A stretch of DNA of 12,689 nt from assembly GCA_018715465.1 (NCBI GenBank), contig DVLN01000026.1:1-12689 (forward strand). Reading direction: 5' to 3'. Shown piece by piece: positions 5,895-12,689 of the stretch. The notes under the pieces are model-generated. The model made no database searches, was not told the origin of the DNA, and saw nothing but the letters and a program-made list of their open reading frames with translations. How positions within the stretch are numbered: the first letter of the stretch is position 1; the number at the start of each line of letters is the position of its first letter. The DNA is from Candidatus Faecivivens stercorigallinarum (GTDB lineage Bacteria; Bacillota; Clostridia; Oscillospirales; Ruminococcaceae). The translations under genes and the position numbers were made by a program.

Positions 5895-6713
5895 ATGAAA
5901 ACACAGATCGAAACCCCGCTCGCAAAGGAATTTATCACTTATGCGCTCGAACATGACGGGTGTGTCTTCGGCGAACCGGAGCACTTCCTCAAGGTTATGA
6001 AACACAACACCGGCTTTGTCGGCGGACTGACAAAATATGGCCAGGACCGCGCCGGGCTGGAACGCCGCAACCCGCTGATCGTCGCCCTCGGCGACAGTGT
6101 CACCGCCGGTCATTTTGAGATGCTGGTCAGAGATCCCGCTGATTTCCCCGCCTTTATCAAGGCCGGTAAGGCGGTCGAAGCAGTCGACGAACGGGAAAGC
6201 TATCCCCAGCGGTTTAGGGAGCGCCTCTCTGACCGCTACCTCGCAACCTCGGTCAGCATCATCAATTCTGGTATCGCCGGGGACAATATCCTCGGGATGG
6301 AGGCCAGACTGACCCGCGATGTCATCTCCCACAACCCCGACCTGACGCTGATCAACGGTTCCCTCAACTGGGGCCCTGATCTCGGAGACAACAGTGTCTT
6401 TGCCGGGGCATTGCGCAGGATTGTACGCCGCATCAAGCATGAAACGGTCTCGGATATCATCCTGCTGACCCCCAACATGCAGGACCTCTCCGGCAGCCCC
6501 TTCCCCGCCGGCGCACCGCTGGAAGAAAGAGTCGAGATAATCCGGCAGATTGCCAGAGAAGAAGATGTCTGCCTGGCGGATGTCTATAAAGTCTGGGAGG
6601 ACTTTACCGCCCTTGGCCATCCTGTCCGCGGGCTGCTCGCAAATGGAATGAATCACCCGACGCCCGCCGGACACCAGGTATACGCAGAAGTACTGATGAA
6701 GTTCTTTGGATAA
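5895..6713 (+). CDS. SGNH/GDSL-family hydrolase
   Basis: A 272-residue probable esterase or lipase-like hydrolase without a signal peptide, so cytoplasmic. Block I is ALGDSVTAG with nucleophile S68; block II glycine is in NSGIAGDN (G129); block III is atypical, LINGSLNWG (153-160) where GxND is usual, with N154 or N158 as oxyanion candidates; block V is NHPTPAGH, giving H254. The aspartate normally three residues before that histidine is replaced (ANGMNH), as in some SGNH subfamilies. About 60 residues precede block I, longer than in minimal members. The ATG at 5895 follows AAAGG (5881-5885) by 9 bases; ATGs at 5886 and 5889 are too close to that site. It sits between the methyltransferase (13-base gap) and the dehydrogenase (31-base gap). 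The substrate is unknown; such enzymes often remove acyl or acetyl groups. Confidence 0.85.
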   Translation: MKTQIETPLAKEFITYALEHDGCVFGEPEHFLKVMKHNTGFVGGLTKYGQDRAGLERRNPLIVALGDSVTAGHFEMLVRDPADFPAFIKAGKAVEAVDERESYPQRFRERLSDRYLATSVSIINSGIAGDNILGMEARLTRDVISHNPDLTLINGSLNWGPDLGDNSVFAGALRRIVRRIKHETVSDIILLTPNMQDLSGSPFPAGAPLEERVEIIRQIAREEDVCLADVYKVWEDFTALGHPVRGLLANGMNHPTPAGHQVYAEVLMKFFG

Positions 6714-6744
6714 CACAATTAATCTGAAAGTAAGGAAAGTTGCC

Positions 6745-7698
6745 ATGCACAAAATTGTTGTTCTGGATGGATATGTCTTAAACCCCGGTGATCTCAGCTG
6801 GGCGCCGCTTGAAACTCTCGGAAGTGTCACCGTCTATGACCGGACGCCCGCTGAGCTGATTGTCCAGCGGATTGCTGACGCGGACATCGTCCTCACCAAT
6901 AAAACCCCAATCACCCGCCAGACGCTGCTCGACTGCCCTAGCGTCCGGTATGTCGGCGCACTTGCGACCGGCTACAATACCATTGACACCGCCGCCGCCA
7001 AAGAGCTCGGCGTCGCAGTCACCAACGTCCCCGCCTATTCCACCAAGGCTGTTGCGCAGTTTACGATGGCACTGCTGCTGGAGGTCTGCCACCATGTCGG
7101 CGAACACAGCCGGGGAGTGATGGCAGGCGACTGGGTAAAGAGCGCTGATTTCAGCTACTGGAACTACCCGCAGACTGAGCTGGACGGAAAAACCTTCGGC
7201 ATCATCGGGATGGGCCAGATCGGACAGGCGACAGGCAAACTCGCAGACGCTTTCGGGATGAAGGTGCTGTACAACGCCCATTCACCCAAAGAGCTGCCCT
7301 ATCCGGCCGAATTCTGTCCGCTGGATGAGCTGCTCGCAAGGGCGGATATCGTCTCTCTACACTGTCCGCTGACAAGCGAAACGAACGGGATTATCAACCG
7401 GCAGTCTATCTCCCGGATGAAAAAAGGCGCCATCCTGCTCAACACCGCCCGCGGCCCGCTGGTCGATGAACAGGCGGTCGCCGACGCGCTCAGGGATGGC
7501 AAACTCGCAGGATTTGCAGCTGACGTCGTCTCCCGTGAACCGATGGCGGCGGATTCTCCGCTGCTGGGGTTACCCGGCTGTATCCTGACGCCTCATATCG
7601 CCTGGGCGTCCCATGCCGCAAGAGGACGGCTGATGGATGTGGCAATTGGCAATGTCTTTGCTTTCTGCGATGGAAAAAGGCAGAATCGGGTCGAATAA
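6745..7698 (+). CDS. D-2-hydroxyacid dehydrogenase (glycerate/hydroxypyruvate type)
   Basis: A 317-residue NAD(P)-dependent oxidoreductase that interconverts a 2-keto acid and the D-2-hydroxy acid. The Rossmann motif is FGIIGMGQIG (151-160). The catalytic triad of the family is complete: R236 in LLNTARGPLVDE, E265 in VVSREPMAADSPLL, and H284 in LTPHIAWAS. REPMAADSPLL...TPHIAWAS is closest in style to glycerate dehydrogenase / hydroxypyruvate reductase rather than lactate dehydrogenase or SerA; no C-terminal ACT domain is present. Length is normal. Start ATG 6745 is preceded by AAGGAAAG (6732-6739). Last gene of the operon, ending 34 bases before a terminator. The actual substrate cannot be fixed from sequence. 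Confidence 0.92.
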   Translation: MHKIVVLDGYVLNPGDLSWAPLETLGSVTVYDRTPAELIVQRIADADIVLTNKTPITRQTLLDCPSVRYVGALATGYNTIDTAAAKELGVAVTNVPAYSTKAVAQFTMALLLEVCHHVGEHSRGVMAGDWVKSADFSYWNYPQTELDGKTFGIIGMGQIGQATGKLADAFGMKVLYNAHSPKELPYPAEFCPLDELLARADIVSLHCPLTSETNGIINRQSISRMKKGAILLNTARGPLVDEQAVADALRDGKLAGFAADVVSREPMAADSPLLGLPGCILTPHIAWASHAARGRLMDVAIGNVFAFCDGKRQNRVE

Positions 7699-7732
7699 GC
7701 TGTAAAGCTGATATCCTTTGCAGATAAAAGAT

Positions 7733-7771
7733 GAAAACCGTCTGTACAAAAATACTGTACAGACGGTTTTC
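7733..7771. terminator. Bidirectional terminator between dehydrogenase and oligoendopeptidase
   Basis: A 16-base-pair perfect inverted repeat, GAAAACCGTCTGTACA (7733-7748) with TGTACAGACGGTTTTC (7756-7771), around a 7-base loop. The 3' arm ends in TTTT. It lies between convergent genes; on the bottom strand the tail ATCTTTTATC is weaker but the stem is the same. Confidence 0.88.
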
Positions 7772-7801
7772 AATTGCTTTAGATTCGAATTTGGTTAAAA
7801 A

Positions 7802-9493
7802 TCAGAATTTTGCCTCTTTCAGGTAGTCCAGCACGCCCTGAATTGACTTTTCGACGTTGCCGGGGACAAACGGATTGTTCAGGCCGGCATAGTCCAGCGT
7901 CGCAAAGTACCCTCTGGTACCGCCGCTCCGGCAGAGTTTCAGATAACCGTCCCAGGCGGCCTTGTGGTCTTTCAGCATCCAGGTAAAGAACTGGAAAGCA
8001 CAGGTCTGCGCCAGCGCATAATCGACATAATAGAACGGGTACATGAAGATGTGCTGCTTCTGCATCCAGAAACCGCCCTCTTCCAGGAACTCCTCTCCAT
8101 CATAATCTCTCCAGGGAAGATACTTGCGCTCAATCTCGTGCCATACCTTGCGGTAATCCTTGCCGGACATCGCCGGGTTCTCAAACACTCTGTGCTGGAA
8201 CTCGTCGACTGCACACATATACGGCATTACGGCCAGCGAGTCGATCAGGTGAATATATTTGTATTTCTCCGCTTCCTCTTCAAAGAACAGGTTCATCCAC
8301 GGGAAGGTGAAGGTCTCCATCGACATCGAGTGAATCTCGTTGATCTCGGAGGTCGACCAGACACAGGCGTCGATCGGAATGCAGCGGGATGCGACAAATC
8401 CTTCAAACGCATGTCCGGCCTCGTGGGTCAGGACATCGGTATCGGCCGCGGTGCCATTGAAGTTGGAGAAGATAAAGGGCGCCTTCTCGGTCGGAAGAGT
8501 AGTGCAGTAACCGCCCAGCCGCTTGCCGGGACGGGTCTCAAGGTCGAACAGCTGATGCTCAACCATAAAGTCAAAGAATTCCTTGGTCTCAGGAGACAGC
8601 TCGCCGTACATCTTCTGGGCAGCTGCAACCATGAAATCGCGGTCGCCATGCGGGTTGGCGTTGCCCTCGGGGAAGAAGATCATCTCATCGTAATAATGCA
8701 GCTTGTCGACACCCAGCCGCTTGGCCTGCTGTGCGCGCAGTTCGGCAACGGCAGGGGTCACAACCTCCAGCACCTGTTTGCGGAATGCGGCTGCCTCTTC
8801 GGGTCCGTAGTCGGTGCGGCCCCTCTTGAGATAGGCAAACGGGATATAGCTGTCATACCCCATCTTTTTGGCCATCTGGACACGCAGCTGCACCATGCGG
8901 AAATAGACATCGTCCAGCTGGTCGGCTACGCCGGCGTACAGCTTCGCCCATTCATGGAATGCAGCCTTGCGCTCCTCCCGGTCGGTGCTCTCCATATGCC
9001 GCAGCAGTCCGTAGAAGTTGCACTCCTCGCCCATAAAGGTGACCTTACAGGTCGCGGCAATCCGGGAATACTCATCCACCAGCTGCGCTTCCTCGACCAG
9101 CTCTTCGGCAATCTCAGGGCTCTGAACCTTCTGGCGGTTCTCGGTCAGCACAAACAGCCGGTCGCCAAACTCCTCCGAAAACTCCTTGCGGTAAGGAGTG
9201 GACAGAAACGCTTCGTTCCATGCCTTCTGTGCAGGAATCAGGCCGGGCATCTCCCGGTTGAAAACCTTGCGTTCAGCCGAATAAAACGTGTCTTCGGTGT
9301 TCATGTCCGCGCGGATCGAGCAGATGGTCGACATCGTCGACAGCTCACGGCTGACATCCTGCTGTGCAAGGTAAACCTTGCGCATCTCCTCATAGGAGGC
9401 TGCTTTTTTCAGCTGATCGGTCAGTTCAAACAAGCGGTCACTGACTGCCTTGAAATCAGGGCGTGTATAGGTGAGTTCAGCAAAAGTTTTCAA
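7802..9493 (-). CDS. M3 family oligoendopeptidase
   Basis: A 563-residue cytoplasmic zinc metallopeptidase that should cleave short peptides. The zinc motif HEAGH is at 357-361 (DVLTHEAGHAFEGF), with H357 and H361 as ligands and E358 as the catalytic base; E386 in SEINEIHSMSME is the expected third ligand. The helical N-terminal half (MKTFAELTYTRPDF...) and total length match the clostridial oligoendopeptidase group distinct from classical PepF (TIGR02289-like). No signal peptide is present. The start is TTG at 9493, giving MKTFAELTYTRPDF, with GGAAAGGAAG about 9 bases upstream; no better ATG exists. A single-gene unit, divergent from the NUDIX gene and convergent with the dehydrogenase. The opposite strand is open for 530 codons here, which I treat as a coding shadow. 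Confidence 0.95.
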   Translation of the reverse strand: MKTFAELTYTRPDFKAVSDRLFELTDQLKKAASYEEMRKVYLAQQDVSRELSTMSTICSIRADMNTEDTFYSAERKVFNREMPGLIPAQKAWNEAFLSTPYRKEFSEEFGDRLFVLTENRQKVQSPEIAEELVEEAQLVDEYSRIAATCKVTFMGEECNFYGLLRHMESTDREERKAAFHEWAKLYAGVADQLDDVYFRMVQLRVQMAKKMGYDSYIPFAYLKRGRTDYGPEEAAAFRKQVLEVVTPAVAELRAQQAKRLGVDKLHYYDEMIFFPEGNANPHGDRDFMVAAAQKMYGELSPETKEFFDFMVEHQLFDLETRPGKRLGGYCTTLPTEKAPFIFSNFNGTAADTDVLTHEAGHAFEGFVASRCIPIDACVWSTSEINEIHSMSMETFTFPWMNLFFEEEAEKYKYIHLIDSLAVMPYMCAVDEFQHRVFENPAMSGKDYRKVWHEIERKYLPWRDYDGEEFLEEGGFWMQKQHIFMYPFYYVDYALAQTCAFQFFTWMLKDHKAAWDGYLKLCRSGGTRGYFATLDYAGLNNPFVPGNVEKSIQGVLDYLKEAKF

Positions 9494-9549
9494 CGGGAAT
9501 ACTTCCTTTCCTCTATTATCATTCTGCGCCGGATGCGCAGGCTGACTTT

Positions 9550-9578
9550 ATTATAGCACAATTGTATTGTTTTGTCAC
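9550..9578 (-). promoter_or_regulatory. Promoter of the M3 oligoendopeptidase gene
   Basis: On the bottom strand, GTGACA (9578-9573), a 17-base spacer and consensus TATAAT (9555-9550) preceded by TGC (extended -10). The leader is about 50 bases. Confidence 0.8.
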
Positions 9579-9626
9579 TCAAAAGCAGTGAATTACGCAA
9601 AATAATTCCAATCCCCTGCAAACCCC

Positions 9627-9656
9627 TTGCGGAAGCAGTTTTTGATATGATATAAT
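9627..9656 (+). promoter_or_regulatory. Promoter of the NUDIX hydrolase gene
   Basis: TTGCGG (9627-9632), an 18-base spacer and consensus TATAAT (9651-9656). The -35 is only a partial match. It stands back to back with the oligoendopeptidase promoter, about 50 bases away. Confidence 0.6.
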
Positions 9657-9702
9657 AGATATGATTATACTGAAGGCTTGCAGGCCAATTGGAGGCAGTA
9701 AC

Positions 9703-10116
9703 ATGGAGTATGAAAAATCCTGCGGCGCGGTCGTCTTCCGCAAATATCACGGCAATACCGAACTGCTGCTGATCAAGCATACCAGCGGCGGGCACTGGTC
9801 CTTCCCCAAAGGCCATGTCGAGCCGGGCGAAACCGAACAGCAGACCGCTGTCCGGGAAGTCCTGGAGGAAACCGCTATCCACATCGACCTCTGTCCCGGT
9901 TTCCGGGAGGTTGTCTCCTACTCCCCGCGGCGGGAAGTTAAAAAGGACGTGATCTACTTTCTGGGCAGGGCGCGCAACTTCGACTTTGTCCCCCAGGCAA
10001 CCGAAATCGCTCAGATCAAATGGGTCGAAATCAGTCTCGCTCACTCCTTCCTCTCCTACGACAATGACAAGCAGCTGGTCAACCGGGCAAGGCCGCTCAT
10101 CCGTGAACTGATCTGA
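9703..10116 (+). CDS. NUDIX hydrolase, Ap4A-hydrolase-like
   Basis: A 137-residue Mg-dependent pyrophosphohydrolase. The Nudix box starts at G37: GHVEPGETEQQTAV followed by REVLEETAI, with R51, E52, E55 and E56 as the catalytic/metal residues. The box has alanine where glycine is usual near its end (EETAI for EETGI), a tolerated variation. SCGAVVF at the start, then HWSFPKGHVEPGE, and the short length resemble the bis(5'-nucleosyl)-tetraphosphatase (NUDT2-like) group, which clears dinucleoside polyphosphates; the substrate remains an inference. The ATG at 9703 is 7 bases after GGAGG (9691-9695); an upstream in-frame ATG at 9661 lies at the transcription start and has no ribosome site. No clear terminator separates it from nagB, so some read-through is likely. 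Confidence 0.92.
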   Translation: MEYEKSCGAVVFRKYHGNTELLLIKHTSGGHWSFPKGHVEPGETEQQTAVREVLEETAIHIDLCPGFREVVSYSPRREVKKDVIYFLGRARNFDFVPQATEIAQIKWVEISLAHSFLSYDNDKQLVNRARPLIRELI

Positions 10117-10170
10117 TGGATGCGGCTGGTTTGTCTGCCCTTTGCGGTCATTTTTGGGAATATGTTGTAG

Positions 10171-10196
10171 TTTTTGACAAAACATCTTGTCAAAAA
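10171..10196 (+). promoter_or_regulatory. Inverted repeat operator candidate over the nagB -35 box
   Basis: TTTTTGACA (10171-10179) and TGTCAAAAA (10188-10196) form a perfect 9-base inverted repeat with an 8-base spacer. The right half contains most of the nagB -35 hexamer, so a bound dimer would block RNA polymerase. The regulator is unknown; it does not resemble the GTGGTCTAGACCAC-type site described for Streptomyces DasR. Confidence 0.6.
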
Positions 10197-10215
10197 TGTC
10201 CGCCAGGAGTATAAT
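10187..10215 (+). promoter_or_regulatory. Promoter of nagB
   Basis: TTGTCA (10187-10192, five of six), a 17-base spacer, and consensus TATAAT (10210-10215). The start site should be near 10222, leaving a 58-base leader in which I see no riboswitch-like fold. Confidence 0.85.
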
Positions 10216-10279
10216 AAAGACGGAAGTTATCCCTTTATTTATATTCTTGTTTACAGCTGTTTTGAGCGGAGGGTCAGCC

Positions 10280-11032
10280 ATGAAACTTATCGTTGCACCG
10301 GATTATGCCGGTATCTGTGAAAAGGCCGCGAACATCTTCGCGGATGAAATCCGCCGGAATCCCGCCTGTGTCCTCGGTCTCGCAACCGGTTCCACTCCTG
10401 TCGGCCTCTATCAGCAACTGATCCGCCGTTATCAGGATGGAACACTTGATCTCTCCCATGTCCAAACCTTCAATCTGGACGAATACTGCGGGCTTGCGGG
10501 TGACCACCCTCAGAGCTACCGCTGGTTCATGCAGAAAAATCTGTTTGACCATGTGAATATCCCCCCGCAGCAGACCCATATTCCTTCGGGTATCGCGGAT
10601 GACCCCGAAGAGGAATGCCGCCGGTATGACGCGCTGATCGAAAGCTGCGGTGGCATTGACATCCAGCTGCTCGGTATCGGCCACAATGGGCATATCGGTT
10701 TTAATGAGCCCGACGACCACTTCCCGGTCGGCAGCCATCTGACCCGTCTGACCGATAGCACCATTCAGGCCAACTCCCGCTTCTTCGCTTCAGAAGATGA
10801 GGTTCCGACCCATGCGATCACAATGGGTGCCGGCAGCATCCTAAAGGCAAAAAAGATTCTGCTGATGGCTTCCGGCCAAGGCAAGGCTGAAATCCTCTGC
10901 CGGTCGATGACTGGGCCGGTGACGCCGGCTGTCCCCGCATCGGTCTTACAGCTGCATCGGGATGCTGTCATCCTCGCGGATGAAGCCGCTGCAAGCCTGC
11001 TTTGCAGGATCATTCCGCCATCGGAAGAATGA
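10280..11032 (+). CDS. nagB: Glucosamine-6-phosphate deaminase
   Basis: A 250-residue cytoplasmic enzyme converting glucosamine 6-phosphate to fructose 6-phosphate and ammonia, the committing step that feeds amino sugars into glycolysis. The phosphate-binding loop is LGLATGSTPVGLY; TFNLDEYCGL supplies D67 (E. coli NagB Asp72); GIGHNGHIGFNEP supplies H138 and E143 (E. coli His143 and Glu148). Asn replaces E. coli Asp141, as in the Bacillus-type enzymes. The length fits the short Gram-positive form lacking the C-terminal allosteric extension of the hexameric E. coli enzyme. Start ATG 10280 is 7 bases after GGAGG (10268-10272). No nagA or GntR-type regulator lies within the window, so it is separated from the rest of the pathway here, and it has its own promoter with an inverted-repeat operator. 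Confidence 0.95.
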   Translation: MKLIVAPDYAGICEKAANIFADEIRRNPACVLGLATGSTPVGLYQQLIRRYQDGTLDLSHVQTFNLDEYCGLAGDHPQSYRWFMQKNLFDHVNIPPQQTHIPSGIADDPEEECRRYDALIESCGGIDIQLLGIGHNGHIGFNEPDDHFPVGSHLTRLTDSTIQANSRFFASEDEVPTHAITMGAGSILKAKKILLMASGQGKAEILCRSMTGPVTPAVPASVLQLHRDAVILADEAAASLLCRIIPPSEE

Positions 11033-11076
11033 CAATGGATTCCCCCAGTGCACAACACAACATTTACATACAAAAG

Positions 11077-11109
11077 AGGCGTTCCCATCTGAGCGGAACG
11101 CCTTTTTTT
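11077..11109. terminator. Terminator of nagB, probably bidirectional
   Basis: AGGCGTTCC (11077-11085) pairs with GGAACGCCT (11095-11103) around a 9-base loop and is followed by seven Ts in total (11103-11109). It lies between convergent genes; the bottom strand has only a CTTTTG tail, so it is weaker for the transporter gene. Confidence 0.92.
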
Positions 11110-11126
11110 CGTTTCTACTATTTCAT

Positions 11127-12518
11127 TCACTTCACTGCGCTGTTGTGGGCCAGCTCTTCCTGTTTCATCTTACGATAAACGGTGCACATCATCGTCACAA
11201 AGCAGGCAAGTCCACCGGCAAAGTTGGAGATCGGCTCGGCCATGAAGACGCCGGTTACCCCCAGCCCGCCAATATAGGGCAGAATAAAGGTGAGCGGTAC
11301 CACAATGATCGCTTTTCGCAGCAGCGAAAAGAATACCGCCTGCCGCGACTTGCCCAGGCCGACAAATACCGCCTGTCCGCTGACCTGAAAAGCCATCATA
11401 AAAAAGCCAAAGAAGAAAATTTTCAGGCTTTCAATTCCATTCTCCAGCAGCGAGGCGTCGCTTGAAAACATCCGAATGAAGACCCCGGGAATCAGCATGA
11501 CAATAATCCATGCCACAACGGTATAAATGATCGTTACCGCCGTCGTAAACCGCACCCCCTGCCGGACACGCCCGTATTCCTTCGCGCCGTAGTTGAAGCC
11601 GAGTACCGGCTGGGAACCATGGGTAATGCCGTTGAGCGGCAGCATGAAAATTTCCCGCACCGAATTGAGTACCGTCATGATCGCAATGTAACTGTCTCCG
11701 CCGAAGATGCCCAGCATCCGGTTGCAGGCAATCTGGGTCAGGCCATTGGTGACCGACATCGTAAACCCCGAAAGCCCCAGCCCGGTGATCCGGCCGATCA
11801 GCCGCCAGTCCGGCCGCAGCGACCGCACCTCCAGCCGGAAGAGCGCCTTTTTGCCGGTCAGAAAACGCAGCACCCAGGCTGCCGACACAAACTGGGAGAT
11901 GACCGTCGCAATCGCGGCACCCTGTACCCCCATGTCCAGCAGAAAGATAAACACCGGGTCGAGTACAATATTGATGACCGCCCCCACCAGAACCGTCAGC
12001 ATGCTGGTCTTGCCAAAACCCTGGGCGCTGATGAAGCTGTTCATCCCCACCCCAATCATGACAAAGATCGTTCCCAGCAGATACACCGACAGGTAGGCGG
12101 CTGCATAGGGGTAGGTGTCATCGCTCGCGCCGAACAGATAAAGCACCGGCTTTTTGAACACCTCGCACAGGACCATCAGCACGACTCCGGTCGCAACCAG
12201 CATCAAAAAGGAATTGCCCATGATCCTTTTGGCGCGCTCTTCATTGCCTTCCCCGCGTGCAATCGAACACAGCGGCGCGCCCCCGCTCCCAAACAGATTG
12301 GTAAACGCGGTAATGACCGTAATAATCGGGAAGGTCAGCCCCACCCCCGTCAGCGCCAGGCTGGACGCTCCCGGCAGATGACCAATGTAAATCCGGTCGA
12401 CAATGTTGTAGCAGAGCTGTACCAGCTGTGCCACCGTCAGCGGAATGGACAGGGAAAGAATGTTTTTCCAGACGGCACCTTTGGAAAAATCATTCTTTCC
12501 GGCAGCAGCCTGTGGCAT
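11127..12518 (-). CDS. MATE family efflux transporter
   Basis: A 463-residue inner-membrane antiporter of the multidrug and toxic compound extrusion family, exchanging Na+ or H+ for organic cations or drugs. Two homologous halves of six helices are visible: the first begins at ILSLSIPLTVAQLVQLCYNIVDRIYIGHLPG, the second at ITGLGLSGFTMSVTNGLTQIACNRMLG. PVLGFNYGAKEYGRVRQG in the second half is the conserved loop typical of the family. The protein belongs to the bacterial NorM/DinF-related clostridial branch; substrate not predictable. I chose ATG 12518 (MPQAAAGKNDFSKG), with AAAGGAG (12531-12537) 12 bases upstream, rather longer spacing than usual. The extra 37 codons upstream run through the promoter and cannot be coding. 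Single-gene unit, no regulator gene adjacent within the window. Confidence 0.94.
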   Translation of the reverse strand: MPQAAAGKNDFSKGAVWKNILSLSIPLTVAQLVQLCYNIVDRIYIGHLPGASSLALTGVGLTFPIITVITAFTNLFGSGGAPLCSIARGEGNEERAKRIMGNSFLMLVATGVVLMVLCEVFKKPVLYLFGASDDTYPYAAAYLSVYLLGTIFVMIGVGMNSFISAQGFGKTSMLTVLVGAVINIVLDPVFIFLLDMGVQGAAIATVISQFVSAAWVLRFLTGKKALFRLEVRSLRPDWRLIGRITGLGLSGFTMSVTNGLTQIACNRMLGIFGGDSYIAIMTVLNSVREIFMLPLNGITHGSQPVLGFNYGAKEYGRVRQGVRFTTAVTIIYTVVAWIIVMLIPGVFIRMFSSDASLLENGIESLKIFFFGFFMMAFQVSGQAVFVGLGKSRQAVFFSLLRKAIIVVPLTFILPYIGGLGVTGVFMAEPISNFAGGLACFVTMMCTVYRKMKQEELAHNSAVK

Positions 12519-12547
12519 AAGATCATCGCACTCCTTTGTCAAAATAG

Positions 12548-12559
12548 TTGCAGTTGCAA
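12548..12559 (-). promoter_or_regulatory. Palindrome at the MATE transcription start (operator candidate)
   Basis: TTGCA-GT-TGCAA (top strand) is a 12-base palindrome apart from its central two bases. It sits just downstream of the -10 box, covering the predicted start site (about 12560). That is a classic repressor position; the TTGCA half-site fits a MarR-type regulator, by inference only. Confidence 0.5.
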
Positions 12560-12566
12560 TGATGCG

Positions 12567-12595
12567 ATTATACCATAATTTTACATTGCTGTCAA
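12567..12595 (-). promoter_or_regulatory. Full-consensus promoter of the MATE transporter gene
   Basis: On the bottom strand, TTGACA (12595-12590), a 17-base spacer, and TATAAT (12572-12567) preceded by TGG. Both hexamers match consensus exactly and the spacing is ideal, so without a repressor it should be very active. Confidence 0.88.
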
Positions 12596-12670
12596 ACATC
12601 GGACGTTTCTTATGGATAAAAGATGACAATTATGACCAATTTTGGATATAGTTTGCGATTGTCTGAAAAT

Positions 12671-12689
12671 TAGGTGAATTGTAGGTGAA
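12671..12689 (+). repeat. Two copies of TAGGTGAA at the window edge
   Basis: TAGGTGAA occurs at 12671-12678 and 12682-12689, an 11-base period, in the non-coding stretch upstream of the MATE promoter. The window ends with the second copy, so whether more copies follow is unknown. Confidence 0.35.

Noticed and set aside
5892..6830. 312-codon open frame on the minus strand
   Set aside because: Antisense to the SGNH hydrolase and the start of the dehydrogenase, both with clear motifs; no domain is recognisable in the antisense product.
7964..9556. 530-codon open frame on the plus strand
   Set aside because: It lies antisense to the M3 oligoendopeptidase, which has an intact HEAGH motif and full family length. 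The antisense translation shows no recognisable domain, has no matching ribosome site, and would overlap the peptidase promoter.
10117..10170. Terminator after the NUDIX gene
   Set aside because: I could not find a stable stem followed by a T run; only weak pairings around 10127-10140 were seen.
9490..10281. 263-codon open frame on the minus strand
   Set aside because: It runs antisense through the NUDIX gene and across three promoters; the NUDIX box on the other strand is clear.
11619..12578. 319-codon open frame on the plus strand
   Set aside because: Antisense to the MATE gene; its product is a low-complexity, charge- and proline-rich sequence typical of a shadow frame, and it ends within the MATE promoter.
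12519..12629. N-terminal extension of the MATE protein
   Set aside because: The extra 37 codons run through the -10/-35 promoter and the operator palindrome, and the extension has no family counterpart.

Overview
The window reads as chromosomal DNA from a Gram-positive anaerobe of the Clostridia, most likely the Oscillospiraceae/Ruminococcaceae group. That is inferred from the gene families (DUF5685 beside a Cys-tailed J-domain protein, M3 oligoendopeptidase, short-form NagB), purine-rich AGGAGG-type ribosome sites, consensus TTGACA/TATAAT promoters often with an extended -10 TGn, base composition slightly above half GC, and frequent TTG starts. I see no rRNA, tRNA, CRISPR array, insertion sequence or prophage gene. 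It holds 14 protein genes in seven transcription units, with four strong intrinsic terminators, three of them between convergent genes.

Layout. (1) 1-1470: an ECF-type sigma factor and an overlapping gene for a single-pass membrane protein, probably its anti-sigma/sensor. A structured leader precedes them and a strong terminator follows. (2) 1534-4260: a four-gene operon of DUF5685 protein, J-domain protein with a glycine/tyrosine-rich linker and cysteine-rich tail, a six-helix membrane protein, and a small XRE regulator. (3) 4293-4928: a minus-strand DJ-1/PfpI gene convergent with that operon. (4) 4966-7771: a plus-strand operon of methyltransferase, SGNH hydrolase and D-2-hydroxyacid dehydrogenase, divergent from the DJ-1 gene. 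(5) 7802-9578: minus-strand M3 oligoendopeptidase. (6) 9627-11109: a NUDIX hydrolase gene and then nagB with its own promoter, which lies in an inverted repeat. (7) 11127-12595: minus-strand MATE transporter with a consensus promoter and a palindrome at its start site.

Functionally most genes are ordinary housekeeping or stress functions: amino-sugar catabolism, peptide breakdown, nucleotide clean-up, carbonyl-damage defence and efflux. The stretch most likely to hide something undescribed is 1600-4206. The DUF5685 protein carries two aspartate-rich motifs spaced and phrased like those of squalene/phytoene-synthase-type isoprenoid synthases, and it sits with a J-protein whose last 27 residues contain nine cysteines and with an unassigned membrane protein. 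The shared job of this set is unknown. No gap between genes exceeds about 220 bases.
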